From Symbiodinium natans (Eukaryota; Sar; Dinophyceae; Suessiales; Symbiodiniaceae), in NCBI GenBank assembly GCA_905221605.1, contig CAJNDS010002115.1, positions 375,501 to 439,500 of the forward strand: a DNA stretch of 64,000 nt, written 5' to 3'. The position numbers were made by a program, and so were the translations under genes. Positions 29,499 to 40,884 of the stretch are shown here, piece by piece. How positions within the stretch are numbered: the first letter of the stretch is position 1; each line of letters opens with the position of its first letter. The notes beneath the pieces are model-generated. The model was not told the origin of the DNA, searched no databases, and worked only from the letters and a program-made list of their open reading frames with translations.

Positions 29499-29660
29499 CC
29501 CAACCCTAACCCTAAACCCTAAAACTTACAACCCCCCCAAACCCCCAAACCCCCAAACCCCCAAACCCTAAAGGCCCTAAACCCTAAACCCTAAACCCTA
29601 AACCCCAAACCCTAAACCCTAAACCCTAAACCCAAACCCCCAAACCCTCAACCACGAGCA
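29499..29660 (-). repeat. Heptamer and CCCCCAAA array
   Basis: CCCTAAA units with an internal block of CCCCCAAA units (about 29532-29565). It lies inside the intron after mTERF exon piece 4. Confidence 0.93.
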
Positions 29661-29910
29661 CAAGTCGGCCCACAAGGCATCTTTGGATGTGTGACGGGCT
29701 TGCGAAGAGAGTTTTTTTTCACCCACCCGGGTGTTGGGTTTTGCACCTTTTGAGTGTGTAGAGAGGGACTAGGCTTTTGGGGCTTATTATAGGTTAATTC
29801 TAAAGGGACCATAAGGAAATACTATTCGTACTTGTTCCGACCCCTATATTAGGTCAGGAACAGAACCCTGAACCCTAAACCCTAAACCCTAAACAGAGGG
29901 GGTTCCCCAG

Positions 29911-29957
29911 GCCGCTCGGTGGACCGCCTGCAATCGACAGTCAGATGCCTGAAAGAG
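29911..29957 (+). CDS. mTERF-family gene, exon piece 5
   Basis: This 47-bp exon lies between the acceptor CCCCAG (ends 29910) and a GT donor at 29958. It reads RSVDRLQSTVRCLKE, the third helix of an mTERF repeat, and joins in frame to VGLSKDEVA in the next exon. The AG|GT sequence is present at both ends of the following intron. Confidence 0.75.
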
Positions 29958-30043
29958 GTGGGGGGTTTCCCGAAATGAGGGGTACCTTATTGGGGTTTAG
30001 GGCTTAGGGTTTAGGGTTTAGGGTTTAGGGGTACAACTCCCAG
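29958..30043 (+). other. 86-bp mTERF intron made of a MITE fragment and heptamers
   Basis: GTGGGG at the 5' end continues as a MITE-B left end (GGTTTCCCGAAATGAGGGGT, CCTTATTGGGG), then four to five TTTAGGG units (29996-30031), then GTACAACTCCCAG. Removal restores the mTERF frame exactly. Confidence 0.65.
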
Positions 30044-30071
30044 GTCGGCCTCAGCAAAGACGAGGTTGCCG
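30044..30071 (+). CDS. mTERF-family gene, exon piece 6 (28-bp microexon)
   Basis: This 28-bp microexon follows CCCAG (30039-30043) and ends before GT at 30072. It encodes VGLSKDEVA, the highly typical turn and start of a helix in mTERF repeats, and leaves one base that the next exon completes to Ala. Spliced across three exons the product reads LKEVGLSKDEVAAVEVLSSC, which is the family consensus almost throughout. The upstream intron is only 86 bp. Confidence 0.75.
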
Positions 30072-30275
30072 GTGCTTCTGGGCCTTAATGTAGGGGGCAT
30101 TCATAATTAGAATAGGTTTTTTTTTTGGGGGGGGTCATTATAGTATATAAGTATAACGGGACCAGAAGGGAATACTACTCCTAGATTCGGTTGGCAAGCG
30201 TTGTGTTTCATCTAGTTGTTTGGACGAGCTCACCACAACTACTCCCTGAATCCTTAAATTCTGGCAGGTGAAACG

Positions 30276-30440
30276 GTACATGATACTATGATAGGATAAT
30301 ACCATCATACTATCGTACTATCATACTATCATACGATCATGCTATGTTATTATCGTACTTATCATACTAAAATACTAAATACGATAATGCAAATACTAGA
30401 ACTCTAGAATCCTAGAATATTCTGATATTTGAATACTAAA
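30276..30440. repeat. Degenerate ATCATACT repeat field
   Basis: AT-rich with many CATACTAT and ATACTA variants; no coding potential. It lies in the intron before mTERF exon piece 7. Confidence 0.7.
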
Positions 30441-30455
30441 TGACTTTTCGTGAGC

Positions 30456-30531
30456 CCCCCCCCCACCCCCCAATCCCCCCTTCCCCTCCCGCGCCCCCGC
30501 CCCCCCCCCCCCCCGCCCCCCCCCCCCCCCG

Positions 30532-30566
<35 letters not shown>

Positions 30567-30612
30567 CCCCCCCCCCCCCCCCCCCCTCCCCCCCCCCCCC
30601 CTCCCCCTCCCT
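30456..30612 (-). repeat. Poly-C tract (about 155 bp)
   Basis: Almost pure C with single G, A or T interruptions, inside the intron between mTERF exon pieces 6 and 7. Gly- and Pro-rich ORFs here are artefacts. G-quadruplex (other strand) and i-motif capable. Confidence 0.97.
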
Positions 30613-31037
30613 TGTGGTTCATGGGTTTAGGGTTTAGGGTTAGGCTGTAGAGTTCAGGATTTTCGCTCTCATCCATTGGTTCACGGTAAGTTTCAGGTTT
30701 GGGGTTATGGCAGGTTTATGGTTTCCCCCTCCCCCATGTGGTTCGTGCTGGGTTCATGGTTCAGGGTTAAAGGTTAAAGCGGTTAAGGTTTCGGGTTTAT
30801 TCATTGGCGGGTTTAGGTTTACGGCATAGGGTTTGGGGTTTAGGTTGAGCGTTTCTCTCTCCCCCCCCGTGGTACGTGGTGTTTTTAGGGTTAACGGGCA
30901 GGGTTGGGGGGGGATACCATTGGGGTGGGGTGGTGGTCGATTACGCGGAACGGGCGCATACGTACTACTATAACGATCTAATGATATTCTGATCCAACAA
31001 TAGAATGGCCTTTCCCTGTCGTGCCCACCCCGACAAG

Positions 31038-31138
31038 CTGTTGAGGTCCTCTCGAGCTGCCCGCAAGCCTTGGCAGTCAATGCGAAGAGCATCCTACAGC
31101 CGAAAATGGAACTTCTCCTCCAGTACTTCTCCAAAGAG
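31038..31138 (+). CDS. mTERF-family gene, exon piece 7
   Basis: After the acceptor ACAAG (ends 31037) the frame reads AVEVLSSCPQALAVNAKSIL, then QPKMELLLQYFSKE. It is a complete mTERF repeat with the conserved Pro, and a Pro-Lys pair before the third helix. The best join to the next exon uses a GA donor at 31139-31140 and a CAG acceptor at 31558-31560, giving YFSKEDLLQRLHRSP with no gap. A GC donor four bases on (31143) joined to an AG at 31549 also keeps frame and reads YFSKEDYIAQDLLQRL, so the exact boundary needs transcript evidence. Confidence 0.8.
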
Positions 31139-31560
31139 GACTGCCTCAGACATCACCCAAACCCTCAAGCCTCAACCCTAAACCGTATTCATGGGCATTC
31201 CGGGAAGTCCATTTGTGCTTGGTGCTTTGGGACAGCCTGAGCCCTTCATCATGAGTGCTCTCTCGGGTTTCATGAAGTCTACTTGAGTTCTTTTTCGGTG
31301 GCATAGGGTGAGAACCCTAAACCCCAAACCCTAAACCCAAAACCCTAAACCGACTGAAGGGCCTGGTTTGGAGCCATTCCTGTGGGGAGTAACGGTCATT
31401 GCGATCTGGATACGTTGTTGATGCCGGCCTCAGGAAGGACTCGGAACCCCTTTTGCGGAACTTTCCTGAAACCTCGCAATCACGACTGTTCCCTGCGGAG
31501 TGATCCCAGAGGGGGTCTGCTCGGCGGGCGGCAAAAACCCTAAACCGAGACATCGCACAG

Positions 31561-31666
31561 GATTTGCTACAACGGCTGCATCGGAGCCCAAAACTCCTCT
31601 ACTACGCCTACGACCGGCTGGCAGTCCGCCTCAGGGACCTGAAGAAAAGAGAGCCTCGATTGAACA
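31561..31666 (+). CDS. mTERF-family gene, exon piece 8
   Basis: The frame reads DLLQRLHRSPKLLYYAYDRL, then AVRLRDLKKREPRLN. This is a further mTERF repeat with the diagnostic Arg-Ser-Pro-Lys-Leu-Leu. The proposed donor is GT at 31667, just inside the left end of a MITE (31673-31790), and the proposed phase joins the terminal exon in frame. The intron upstream ends with a short heptamer stretch next to a dispersed GC-rich repeat (31487-31532). Confidence 0.78.
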
Positions 31667-31672
31667 GTACAT

Positions 31673-31790
31673 TGAAGCAGGGTTTATATTTCTGTTCTTG
31701 GTGAGTGTATATAAGGTTCCTTTTTAAAATTGGTGAGTGTATATACCGGGTGTCCTTTTGGGGGTAGAAGAGATATACACCCTGCTTCAG
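31673..31790. mobile_element. MITE-like element in the last mTERF intron
   Basis: TTGAAGCAGGGTTTATAT at the left, with imperfect inverse ATATACACCCTGCTTCA at the right. Internally, TTGGTGAGTGTATATA occurs twice. Confidence 0.65.
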
Positions 31791-31943
31791 ATGTTTCTGG
31801 CTTACTTGTACTTGATAGGGGTCGAGGGTTAAGGCTTTCAGCAGCAAAAGGGTTTAGGGATAGGGAATTTGAAGTAGGGAAAGAACCAGTAAGTTTAAGG
31901 TTTAAGGATGTTTAAGGTCTATAAACCCTAAACCCTAAACCAG

Positions 31944-32077
31944 CAACTGCCTGGGAAAGCAAGGAGCTCCTTGAGGCCGGCTCCTACATCATGTCCATGT
32001 CGGACAGCGCCTTCGGCCGGTGGGTAGATGCAAAGGCACAAGAAGATGAAAAGGCACCTGAAGCCGTTTTTTCGTAA
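31944..32077 (+). CDS. mTERF-family gene, terminal exon with stop
   Basis: C-strand heptamers run straight into the acceptor CCAG (31940-31943). The frame then reads AWESKELLEAGSYIMSMSDS, then AFGRWVDAKAQ, and a Glu/Lys-rich tail of about 12 residues to TAA at 32075-32077. The Ser-Asp-x-x-Phe pattern resembles the C-terminal end of many algal and plant mTERF proteins. The assigned exons together encode about 260 residues and six or so repeats; the N terminus is still missing. No polyadenylation signal is obvious downstream. Confidence 0.68.
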
Positions 32078-32385
32078 TTCGAGCATCTTGCATTGGGAAA
32101 TTAAAGTTGCACGTGCGCACCTGAGTAGCTGCAGAGAGTTGCAAAAAGGCCCACAAAGGATTTCAGTGCGCGACGGCTCTGCCTAGGCATGTTATACTCC
32201 AAACTGTAGCACTAAAGGGTTTGGGGTTTAGGGTTTAGGGTGATAGCCCAAGTTCAAACTCAGGTAAAAGTATTATGTAAGGTAAACCATCCCCATATCC
32301 TTAGCTGTCTTCACCCTTGCAGCCCTCGAGACCCTGAAAATCAAACCTTGCAACCCAAACGGCTCAAGATCCCCGATCAACTACT

Positions 32386-32652
32386 AGGGGTCGGAGTAGT
32401 ATTCCGTTAGGGCTCCAAGAAGATTATACTATAATGCCCCCCCATATCCCCTATTCAATACATTAGAAGCCCAGCAGATCTAGTCATAGAAGTCCCTATA
32501 TATTTTTGAGTCGCCTCGAATGCTAGAAAGCGAGAGTGATCCCACTTGCTATAGGGGTCGGAATATTTACTAATAGCATTCCCTGATGATCCCTAAATAC
32601 TTATTACAATAACCCCCAAAAGCCCTATTAAAGCCATTCAGGCCCCTATACT
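32386..32652. mobile_element. Two MITE-D family copies
   Basis: A shorter copy (32386-32476) and a fuller copy (32549-32652), both starting AGGGGTCGGA. They lie 310 bp after the mTERF stop codon. Confidence 0.6.
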
Positions 32653-33280
32653 ACCCCGCTCCTTGAGGCTCTCGCGGCTCGGCCTCCCCCTGCCGCGGCT
32701 GGGGCACTGCTGGCGGCACTGGGCCGGGAAGAGGCATTGCGACGCGCAGTAGGGTTTAGGGTTCCGGGGAGCTTAGTCGGTTTTGTGGAGGAATCTTGTT
32801 CTTCCGTCGATGGCTCCATCTGCAAGGTATTTCTATGTACCAATACAGGTAGACATGCACATATACATAGACATGCGTCCGCACACTCATGCATCTCTCT
32901 GCATCTGCATTTGCATGTATGCATGGCTTCAGGTCCATTGGAGGGGGACGGTATCACGACATACGCATGCACAGAAGTTATCTTCAGAATGCATGCGCAT
33001 GTATTTACATATGCATGTACATGTTTTTATGCGAAAACGAACGAGTGTGTTTACATGTCTTCTATCGTTTTTTGTAAAGTAGATACAGTATGCAAAAAAG
33101 CCCAGAAGGTGTGCAAACACTCGTGATTTGCATAAGGTTCACGCTTTCTGAGGAAGCAGTCTCGTCACAAATGTCCTGAGGTGCAGAAAAGATGTCCATT
33201 TCGTCCGGGTTGTCCGAGCCCTTATGATGATCGTGCGCATGGTCTGGGGGCAAAAAGAGACAAGTAAGCCACACAAAACC

Positions 33281-33285
33281 AAACC

Positions 33286-33373
<88 letters not shown>

Positions 33374-33613
33374 GAGTTTCCTTACACCCTCCCCCCCCCC
33401 CACCCCCCCCCCCCCCCCCCCCCCACACCCCCAACCCCCCACCCCCCCACCAACCCCACCCCCCAACCCCCCCCACCCCCCCCCCCACAACCCCCCCCCC
33501 CCCCCCCCAAACCACCCCCCCCCCCCCAACCCCCCCGCCCCAACCCGCCCCCACCCCCACCCCACCCCCCCCCCCCCCCCCCCACCCCCCCACCCCCCCC
33601 CCCCCCCTCCCCC
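33281..33613 (-). repeat. Longest poly-C tract (about 330 bp)
   Basis: Nearly pure C with sporadic A, one short interruption (33373-33389). Six overlapping Gly/Pro ORFs are artefacts. Tract length in the assembly may not be accurate. Confidence 0.97.
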
Positions 33614-34012
33614 AAAACCTCCTCAAGTTTTTTGGGTTGAGGGTTTAGGGCTGACCCAGCGAAAGAACTAATCCTGGGGTGTTTTACTAAACCGAACTCA
33701 AATCTGTGCATGCCCGCCCCCGGGCAAGCAATCCGGTTCCAAAGTACGGAAGCTTGTGTGCTACAGGAAATACGGAAACAAGCCCCATAAATGCTACTCT
33801 TGGTCAATTTCGCTGAAATCTGCATTGTGCTCTACAGCTCGTAGACAACCATTTAGTGTGCTGGCGCTCCGGCCGACACTGCCTGAAGAGGCGGATTGCT
33901 GTGCTTGCCTCACATGGCTTATGAACCCCCTTTTTTCAGCTCATTGATCGGCAAAGGCAAGGAAGAGCGCAGCGTCTAGACAACTTCTAGAGGCAGCACC
34001 CCTGCTTCCACG

Positions 34013-34165
34013 TGGGGGTTTCCGAAAATGAGGGGAGACCTTATTGGGGCCCCTTATTGTAAGGAGAATACTATCTTGCTGGAACGAAATTAGGGACCCC
34101 TTCTTTCTATTGTAAGGGAATCCTACTATTTTGGGGGAAAGAAATTAGGGGTCCCCTAAACCCGA
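34013..34165. mobile_element. MITE-B family copy
   Basis: GGGGGTTTCCGAAAATGAGG at the left, TTAGGGGTCCCCTAAACCC at the right. A matching left end makes up the first half of the 86-bp mTERF intron at 29958. Confidence 0.6.
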
Positions 34166-34299
34166 AACCCTAAATTTTCGCCAACCCCCCCCCCCCCCCC
34201 CCCCCGTGTGTCCACTGAGCGCTCTGCAGGCAGCAGAGCTCTCATCGGTCTTGCCTCCATGGTTCCTTGACAGCAAGCCAAGCTCCCTGGAACGCTGTG

Positions 34300-34401
34300 T
34301 TTAGGGTTTAGGCTTCAGGGTTTAGGGCTTAGGGTTTAGGGAGTTTAGGGTTCAGGGTTTAGGGTTTAGGGTTTAGGGTTTAGGGTTTAGGGTTTAGGGT
34401 G
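34300..34401 (+). repeat. Heptamer array, TTTAGGG orientation
   Basis: About thirteen units with a few variants. It starts directly after an open stretch reading SALQAAELSSVLPPWFLDSK (about 34220-34295) that may be an exon. Confidence 0.93.
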
Positions 34402-34894
34402 CTTCCTCATGCATTGAATGCAGCATGCCGCCGGCTTCTTGTTTTGAAAAAACCCTAAACTTTAACCTCCACCTCAAAGAGAATCATATGCTTCCTGGGG
34501 TGGCCAAAAGACCCCAAAACCAGAGACTCAAAAGCTCTAGGGTGTAGGGCTTAGGGGGTATTGGGGGTATGTAGTAGGGGGATGTAGGGGACTTCCAAGA
34601 TCGTCACGGCTCTCTGCAAGCATTTAAGTGTAACTTCGTGGTACATAGGGGGGGGGGGGGGGGGCATTTGGGAGTCTTCAGGGGCATTTAGCAGTAATTA
34701 AGGGGTATTTAGGGTTTAGGGTTTAGCATTTCGGTATTCAGGGGTGTTTAGTGGCATCTGCAAGTTTACTGTTTAGAGGTTTTGGGGTTTGGGGGTTTAG
34801 GGCTTTAGGGGTTCTGATCCAAGGGCTCCAACCGCTAGGCACGTGAAGACTCTTCCTGAAAAAGTGTGAATTGAACCAAAGAAGCCCTGCCCAG

Positions 34895-35121
34895 ACACCC
34901 TAAACCCTACACCCTAAACCCTAAACCCTAAACCCTAAACCTCTCAACCCCGAAACTTGGTCATAGCGGGCTAATATTTTCCATTTTTAAGGGCACTTAA
35001 ACTCAATGAGAACTAGACATTGAAATTGTTAGGCCTATCCCAGCCATGAACTAGGGAAACCTGAACCCTAACCCTAAACCCCAAACCCCAAACCCTAAAC
35101 CCTAAAGCCTAAACCCTAACT
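34895..35121 (-). repeat. Two C-strand arrays with a MITE-E copy between
   Basis: CCCTAAA units at 34895-34940 and 35065-35121, separated by the MITE-E copy at 34960-35054. Confidence 0.85.
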
Positions 35122-35324
35122 CTTCAACCCTAAACGTTGAGGCTGCCCTTCGTCTCGTTGACCGCCTTCCTGAGCCTTCCACTCCCCGAGGCCAAGGGGA
35201 GTTTAGGGTTTAGGGTTTAGGGTTTAGGATTTTGGGGTTCCCGGGAGGCAACCTCAAGCCCAACTAGCCTTAACCTAAAAGTCCCAAGACCTCGACCTTT
35301 TTGGGGGATACTGCCCCTAAGAAA

Positions 35325-35369
35325 ATGGACCTGCCCCTTTCCCGTGCCCTCCTCGCCCTGCTCGTTTTG
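35325..35369 (+). CDS. Possible first exon, signal-peptide-like
   Basis: ATG at 35325 opens MDLPLSRALLALLVLG, with a charged residue then an uninterrupted hydrophobic core, the pattern of a signal peptide. It is followed at once by GTTTAGGG, which could be a 5' splice site, and a G-strand array. No following exon was identified. Confidence 0.25.
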
Positions 35370-35867
35370 GGTTTAGGGTTTAGGGTTTAGGGTTTAGGGT
35401 TTAGGGTGTTGGTATCGGGGTGTTGGTTCGCACGCACGCACGGACCCACACGCGCAGAGCCGAAAGAAGATAAACAGCTTTTACGTGACCCGCAGAAAAG
35501 CTCAGATGCCTTGAAACTCGTCACTCAACATCATACAAGTTCAAGAGCTTCCTGAGAAACCTTGAACACCAAAAACTACCCATAACCAGCAAATGCAAGC
35601 TTGAGCTTTCAAAACAATACCGCCAACATCCACCCAAGCTTCCTGCAAACACCAAACGCAACGTACTTCAACAATAGCCCAGAAGGCAACATCACAGTTT
35701 TTTGGCCGAGATCCCCAAACCCTAAACCCTAAACCCTAGACCCTAAACCCTAAATCCTAGAAGCCAAGCCCTGGACCCTTCTGGAGGGCGCCCTGGGGCG
35801 CCTCGACACCGCCGCCGCCGCCGTTGCGCGGCGCTTTCTTGCTGGGCACCGGGGCAGAGATTGAGAG

Positions 35868-35957
35868 TTTAGGGTTTAGGGTTTAGGGTTTAGGGTTTAG
35901 GGATTGGGAGTGTAGGGATTGAGAGTTTAGGGTTTGTAGGTTTAGGGTTTAGGGTTC
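35868..35957 (+). repeat. Heptamer array, TTTAGGG orientation
   Basis: Five perfect units, then a GATTGAGAGTTTAGGG-type interruption and more units. An island reading TLLEGALGRLDTAAAAVARR (35776-35850) lies between it and the C-strand array at 35715-35757. Confidence 0.9.
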
Positions 35958-36623
35958 CCGGAGACCTGAAGCAAAAGAAGCGTTGAGGGCTTGGCGGAGT
36001 TGAAGTTCATAACGGGGTTCTCCAGGGTTTCCATGGCTGTTTTCCAGGGCTGTTTTCCAGGGCTGTTCTCCGGAAGTCCAGTCGTAGGAGGCTCAAGCAA
36101 CCTGCAAGAGCCCGAATAGGTATAGGCGCCTGAATGGGCCGTGGGCTCCTTATAAAGTGCATTCGGAGGATTTCTAGGGCGTCGGAGCCCTTTCAGCACG
36201 GAAAATAGTGCGAATGAGAGTCCAGCAGGGTTTCGGAGACCCTAAACACCTGAAAACTCACCCTAAACCAGTTCAAATGTTGCTGTTAAGTGTGTTAATA
36301 GCGATTGTCATTGTTATTGTTTGTCGTTTCTGTTTTCCGCTGTGTCTACTCATAGTTTCTGAAGAATTATTAGCCCCTTCAGGAATTTCTTTTTGGTTAT
36401 TTACAGGACACCCAAGAGAATATGAAAAAAGATGTGTGTATACATACATATATACGTATATATACATATGTATATATATTTTTTAAAGGCTCTATGAGGA
36501 GTATAGAGAAGGTGTGAGGCCATTTGGACCAGGGTCATGCAGACTGTAGTTTCGGAGTTGCGAGCGAAACCAGCAATGCAGAGTTTGGAGAAGGCGGCTT
36601 ACGGGTCTTACACGGCTGAAGGG

Positions 36624-36715
36624 TTTAGGGTTTAGGGGTTTAGGGGTTTAGGGGTTTAGGGGTTTAGGGGTTTAGGGGTTTAGGGGTTTAGGGGTTTAGG
36701 GGTTTAGGGTTTTGG
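36624..36715 (+). repeat. Octamer array TTTAGGGG
   Basis: About ten perfect 8-bp units, the inverse of the octamer arrays at 4436-4515 and 18071-18192. Confidence 0.95.
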
Positions 36716-38442
36716 GTGTAGGGTTCAGGGGGCTCAGGCTAGCGAAGTTCTGTTTGGAAGTTTTCGCTGCCGCAGACCCTCCACCTGAGCGGAGCTGTTA
36801 GTATCAGGGGGAACATCCGTCCAGAGGGGTTCTCGGAGCTAGTGCTTGAAGCCTGCCGTAAACCCCAAACGCCTTTGGCCCCAATTTGAAGGCCCTGCAA
36901 GTCGGAAACCCTAAACCCTAAACACTAAACCTTATAAACCCTAAACCCTAAACCTTATAACTTATAACCCTAACCCTGAGAAGGCAAACCTTCGGCTTTG
37001 TAATGTCGGAGTAATTAGAATAGGTTTTTTTTCGGGGGGGTGTATTATAGCGTAGTCATAAAGGGACCCAACCTGTCTCAAACCATGTTTTTGCGGGGGT
37101 TTCAGGCTTGGTGCTGGGGGCTGGGCACTGATTCTGAGCCGTAGTGTAATCCCAAAGCAGACTTGCAGGATCCAGGCGAGCTTAGGGTTTAGGGTTTAGG
37201 GTTTAGGGTTTACCCTCTATTACACGAGAGCCCCGGAATTAAAGCCAGGAGGAACCCGGCCGACATCCTGGAGGGAGTGGGCGACTGGCTTCCGGAAGTT
37301 TTGCGTGGCCTTTGCGAACCTTGACGGACCTTCAGGATCCCACGAAACCTGTGTACGACTAACTGCTTAAGAACACCGAAAAATATAAAAGTATTCTTTC
37401 TTATTAAGGGAAATTTATGGATTAACGTTTTTGTTTATCATTCTTTTGGGGTTGATAAGTAAATAGACATTCCATTGTCCAAGGATCGGATGGCCAAGCT
37501 CTTCGTAGAGGACTTTGCAGCGGTTGGGTGAACGCAAAGATTGGCGCTGGGATGAAATTAGCCCTAAACCCTAAACCCTAAACCCTAAACTTCTCCATGG
37601 GCACCAACAGACAGACAGCCCCTTCAAAGGCCTACCACCACCGGTTTAGGTTTAACGGTTTCGGCCCTTCAAAGGTATCTGCCCCACCATACAAAGACTA
37701 AGACTTACATCCCTTTCTGTCGTCTGGCGGGCCACTCCATAGCAACAGAAGGCTACGATACCCTAGACCCTGAATCAGTAACTTTTGCGATGGGTCCGGT
37801 ATCGCGCCCGAACACACCATGTTGGGTTCAGGAGTTTTGCCTTGGCAAAGTGCCCAAAGTGAGACCCCTAAGCCCTAAACCGTAAAGCGAAAAAAACACA
37901 AAAACCTAAGCCCGAAACCTTGCACCCCAACAAAAGCCGACGAGAGAGGAGTCATTTTCTGATGCGCTCGTGGCTGGAATCTTGTGCGGCTCTCAATGGA
38001 ATGGGCACCCTCAATGTGGGACCCTATGCCCCCTCATTCATATGTACATGATGTATATGTATAGAACATGTTTACTATAAACAAAGAGTATGGACATAAT
38101 AGATGTGTGTTTGCTGCGTTTTGTTTAGTCGGCTCTTTTCCGAATAGTGGAATCGAGTATTTCATATGGGCGGGGAGTATTCGGTAATCTATGGACTGGC
38201 TTCTTTCGGCTTGGGACTTTGCTTTTCATTCAGGGCCGGAGCAGGGGCTTTCTACAGAGAGGAGCTGCGCTGGGTTTGTGAAAAGCGCGTTGCTTTTCAG
38301 GGTGTAGCACAAGCAGGACGCCAGTAACCCAGTATTGTGTCAAAACAAACAGCAGCCAAAGTCTCGATCCGGACAATCCCGATGTTGGGGCACCTTCAGC
38401 TTCTACGCTCCAGCTTTTGCAAATGAAGGGCTTGGAGAGGTT

Positions 38443-38538
38443 TAGAGTTTAGGGTTTAGGGTTTAGGGTTTAGGGTTTAGGGTTTAGGGTTTAGGGTTAG
38501 GGTTCTGGGTTCAAAAAAGGGTTTAGGGTTTAGGGTAA
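38443..38538 (+). repeat. Heptamer array, TTTAGGG orientation
   Basis: About eight units, then a short GGGTTCAAAAAAGG interruption and two more. Confidence 0.92.
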
Positions 38539-40295
38539 GTCTACACCCCAAGCCCAAAAATTGGGCAACATCAATAGCACCTGTGAATCGCCAGCTGTCC
38601 CTTGCGAAGCCCCAGAGGGCTGGGAGAGGTTCCCCGAACCATTTGCTGCTTCGTCGCGCGTTTTTGGCCCCTTTTGAGGCACCTTTATTTTGGCCTATGC
38701 TGCTGCCCCAAACCCTAAACCCTGTGCCCTAAACCCTAGACCCTCAACCCTATACCCTAAACCCTGCAAACCCTATAAGCCCTAATTGGAGACCAGAGTC
38801 TTAGAGTGGCAGGTGGGCATTCGCTGCTCGCGTGATGCCTCCCGAGTGCCAAGCTGCTGCTGGCCCGCAGGAAATCTGGCTCCTTAACCCTTGAGGGTTT
38901 AGGCTTTAGGGTTTAGGGTTTAGGGTTTAATGTTGTTGACTGTAGTTGTAGGCTTGTGTGCCTTCCTTGATGTGCACGGTGCTATGAGACTTGTGATTGC
39001 TAAGTCGCTCAAAGAAGCACAGCTCCCGTGTTGGCAGGGTTTGGGGTTCCGAGGCTGCCATGATCTGAGCCGGGTTCAACCACCTTCTCGCGCGAGGCAA
39101 ACCCTCAAGCCTCAACCCCCAAACCCTGCAGGTAGTCAGTAGTGTTGCCTCGAATTATCCCTGCGGAGTGGCTCCTGGTAGCTAGGCGGGTGGTTGCCCT
39201 AAACCCTAAGAGCGTCTTTCGGACAGCTAGGCGGGTGGCAGAAAAAACCTAAACCCTAAAGCATAGATCCCCAAACATGGCCACACCAACTGTCCCAGGT
39301 TTGCTGGGGCGGCGAGGCGCCACGGCGTCAGGGCAGCGGGGTGTGGTATGAGAAGACCGAAATAAGTTTAACAGGGCTTTAGAAGCCTTAGGGGTTTAGG
39401 GTTGGGTTTAACGGCCCGGAACCTGCGGGGGGAAAGCTGAGTGCACACAGCCTTGGGGCTACGCACTTGCCTCTCGAGATGGTATCCTGCCCCGATAGAC
39501 GCTCTACTCACAACACAGCACCCGAATAAGCCCTAAAGCCTCAGCCAATAATTCTAAAGCCCCGAGCCCTCAACGCTGAGAAGGACCCGGCTCTACTGCA
39601 GCTCTTGGATCGAGCGCAACTTGTCAGATGGTGGGCTTCTCTCGGGCTGTTCGGCATGCTCAGGGCCTGGGGCTTCAGGGGCTCGGGTGTAGGGATTCGG
39701 TACATTTCCTTGCCCGGGGCGCCCGAGTCAGGGGCAGTCAAAGGTGCGCTGGGACTACAGAACCTAGTGGCCGAAACAGGATTGTAAGCTGGATTCAGGG
39801 GTTTTCGCAGGGGCTGCACTTTGAAGTCCACTTGCCCTCAGGCCTCAGCCCTGTAGTAATTTAAGGCATATGGCGCTGCATGAGAAGAACCGGCTCGACC
39901 CAAGAAACGTTAAAAGTTCAACACCGGTGAAATTTTGGAACTTTTACCTGGAGGCCGTCTTACTATGGCCAATCTCCATTCTCTGCCTTTTGGTTCAGTA
40001 TTGCCGGTGCCGATCTTCTGCTGCTTGTTGTATGCCTGTTTTAAAGCTCAAGCAGCTGAATGCCCCAAAAAGCCTTCATTGGGGGCCTTGATCTTGTCTG
40101 CCAGCAGTGCAACCCTGAACCCTTCAGCCCTGATCAGCTCGACCAGCATACCTCACCTTGTCCGCTTCAGAGAAACCTGCCAAGACGCACCTGCTGGACT
40201 TGAACCTGCTCAGCTCACAGTTGTGCTGCAGCGAGTGCAGCTTATGGTGACCCAACTTCTTTGGCCACGAAATTTACATGAAGTTCCTGAATTCA

Positions 40296-40412
40296 GACCC
40301 TAAACCCTAAACCCTAAACCCTAAACCCTAAACCCTAAACCCTAAACCCTAAACCCTAAACCCTAAACCCTAAACCCTAAACCCTAAACCCTAAACCCTA
40401 AACCCTAACCTT
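40296..40412 (-). repeat. Near-perfect CCCTAAA array
   Basis: About sixteen consecutive perfect heptamers, one of the least diverged arrays here. Confidence 0.96.
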
Positions 40413-40784
40413 CTAAGCCAGTCGCTTAGCCGCCGAGGCTTCCACGCAGCTCCCCACTCCTTGCCTGGCGTCCGGAGGACTTCCTGGACCCGGAAGAGGT
40501 TCGCACGGGTTTAGGGTTTGGGGTTTGGGGTTTAGGGTAATTTAGGGTAATTTTAACGCTACGCGACCCGCCTCGGCCCGTCCCAGCGCATCCGCGTGAG
40601 CATGGTGATTCCACAGCGCCCAAGTCGCTGGACCCCAAGCAATAAGGGTTGGGTTTAGGGTACGGGTTTAGGGTTCCGGGTTTATTGTTTTATGGAGTTT
40701 AGGGTTGAGGGTTAGTTTAGGATTGAGGGCTTAGGGCTCAAGCTTTGGGTTTTTTTGGGGTAGGGTTGAGCCAGGCCCCTCAAA

Positions 40785-40884
40785 GGGGGGGGGGGGGGGG
40801 GAGGGGGGGGGAGGTGGGGGCGGGGGAAGGGGGGGGGGGTGGGGGTGGGGGGGGGGGTGGGGGGGGGGGGGGGGGGGGGGGGGG
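40785..40884 (+). repeat. Poly-G tract
   Basis: About 100 bp of G with single A, T or C interruptions. The Gly- and Pro-rich ORFs over it are artefacts. Confidence 0.96.

Larger units (their letters stand above)
32080..40290. other. Region after the mTERF gene: repeats and unassigned islands
   Basis: Heptamer arrays, MITE-B/D/E copies, two poly-C tracts and short open islands: 32653-32748 (Ala/Leu-rich), 34222-34296, 35145-35202, 35776-35850 and 37235-37321. Each is typically preceded by CCCTAAA and followed by TTTAGGG. No family is recognised. 37380-37560 and 38040-38440 hold nothing identifiable. Confidence 0.5.

Noticed and set aside
33062-33825. Gly- and Pro-rich ORFs up to 167 codons
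   Set aside because: They translate poly-C/poly-G tracts; the same applies to ORFs at 30404-30676, 40745-41099, 47281-47534 and 50392-50622.
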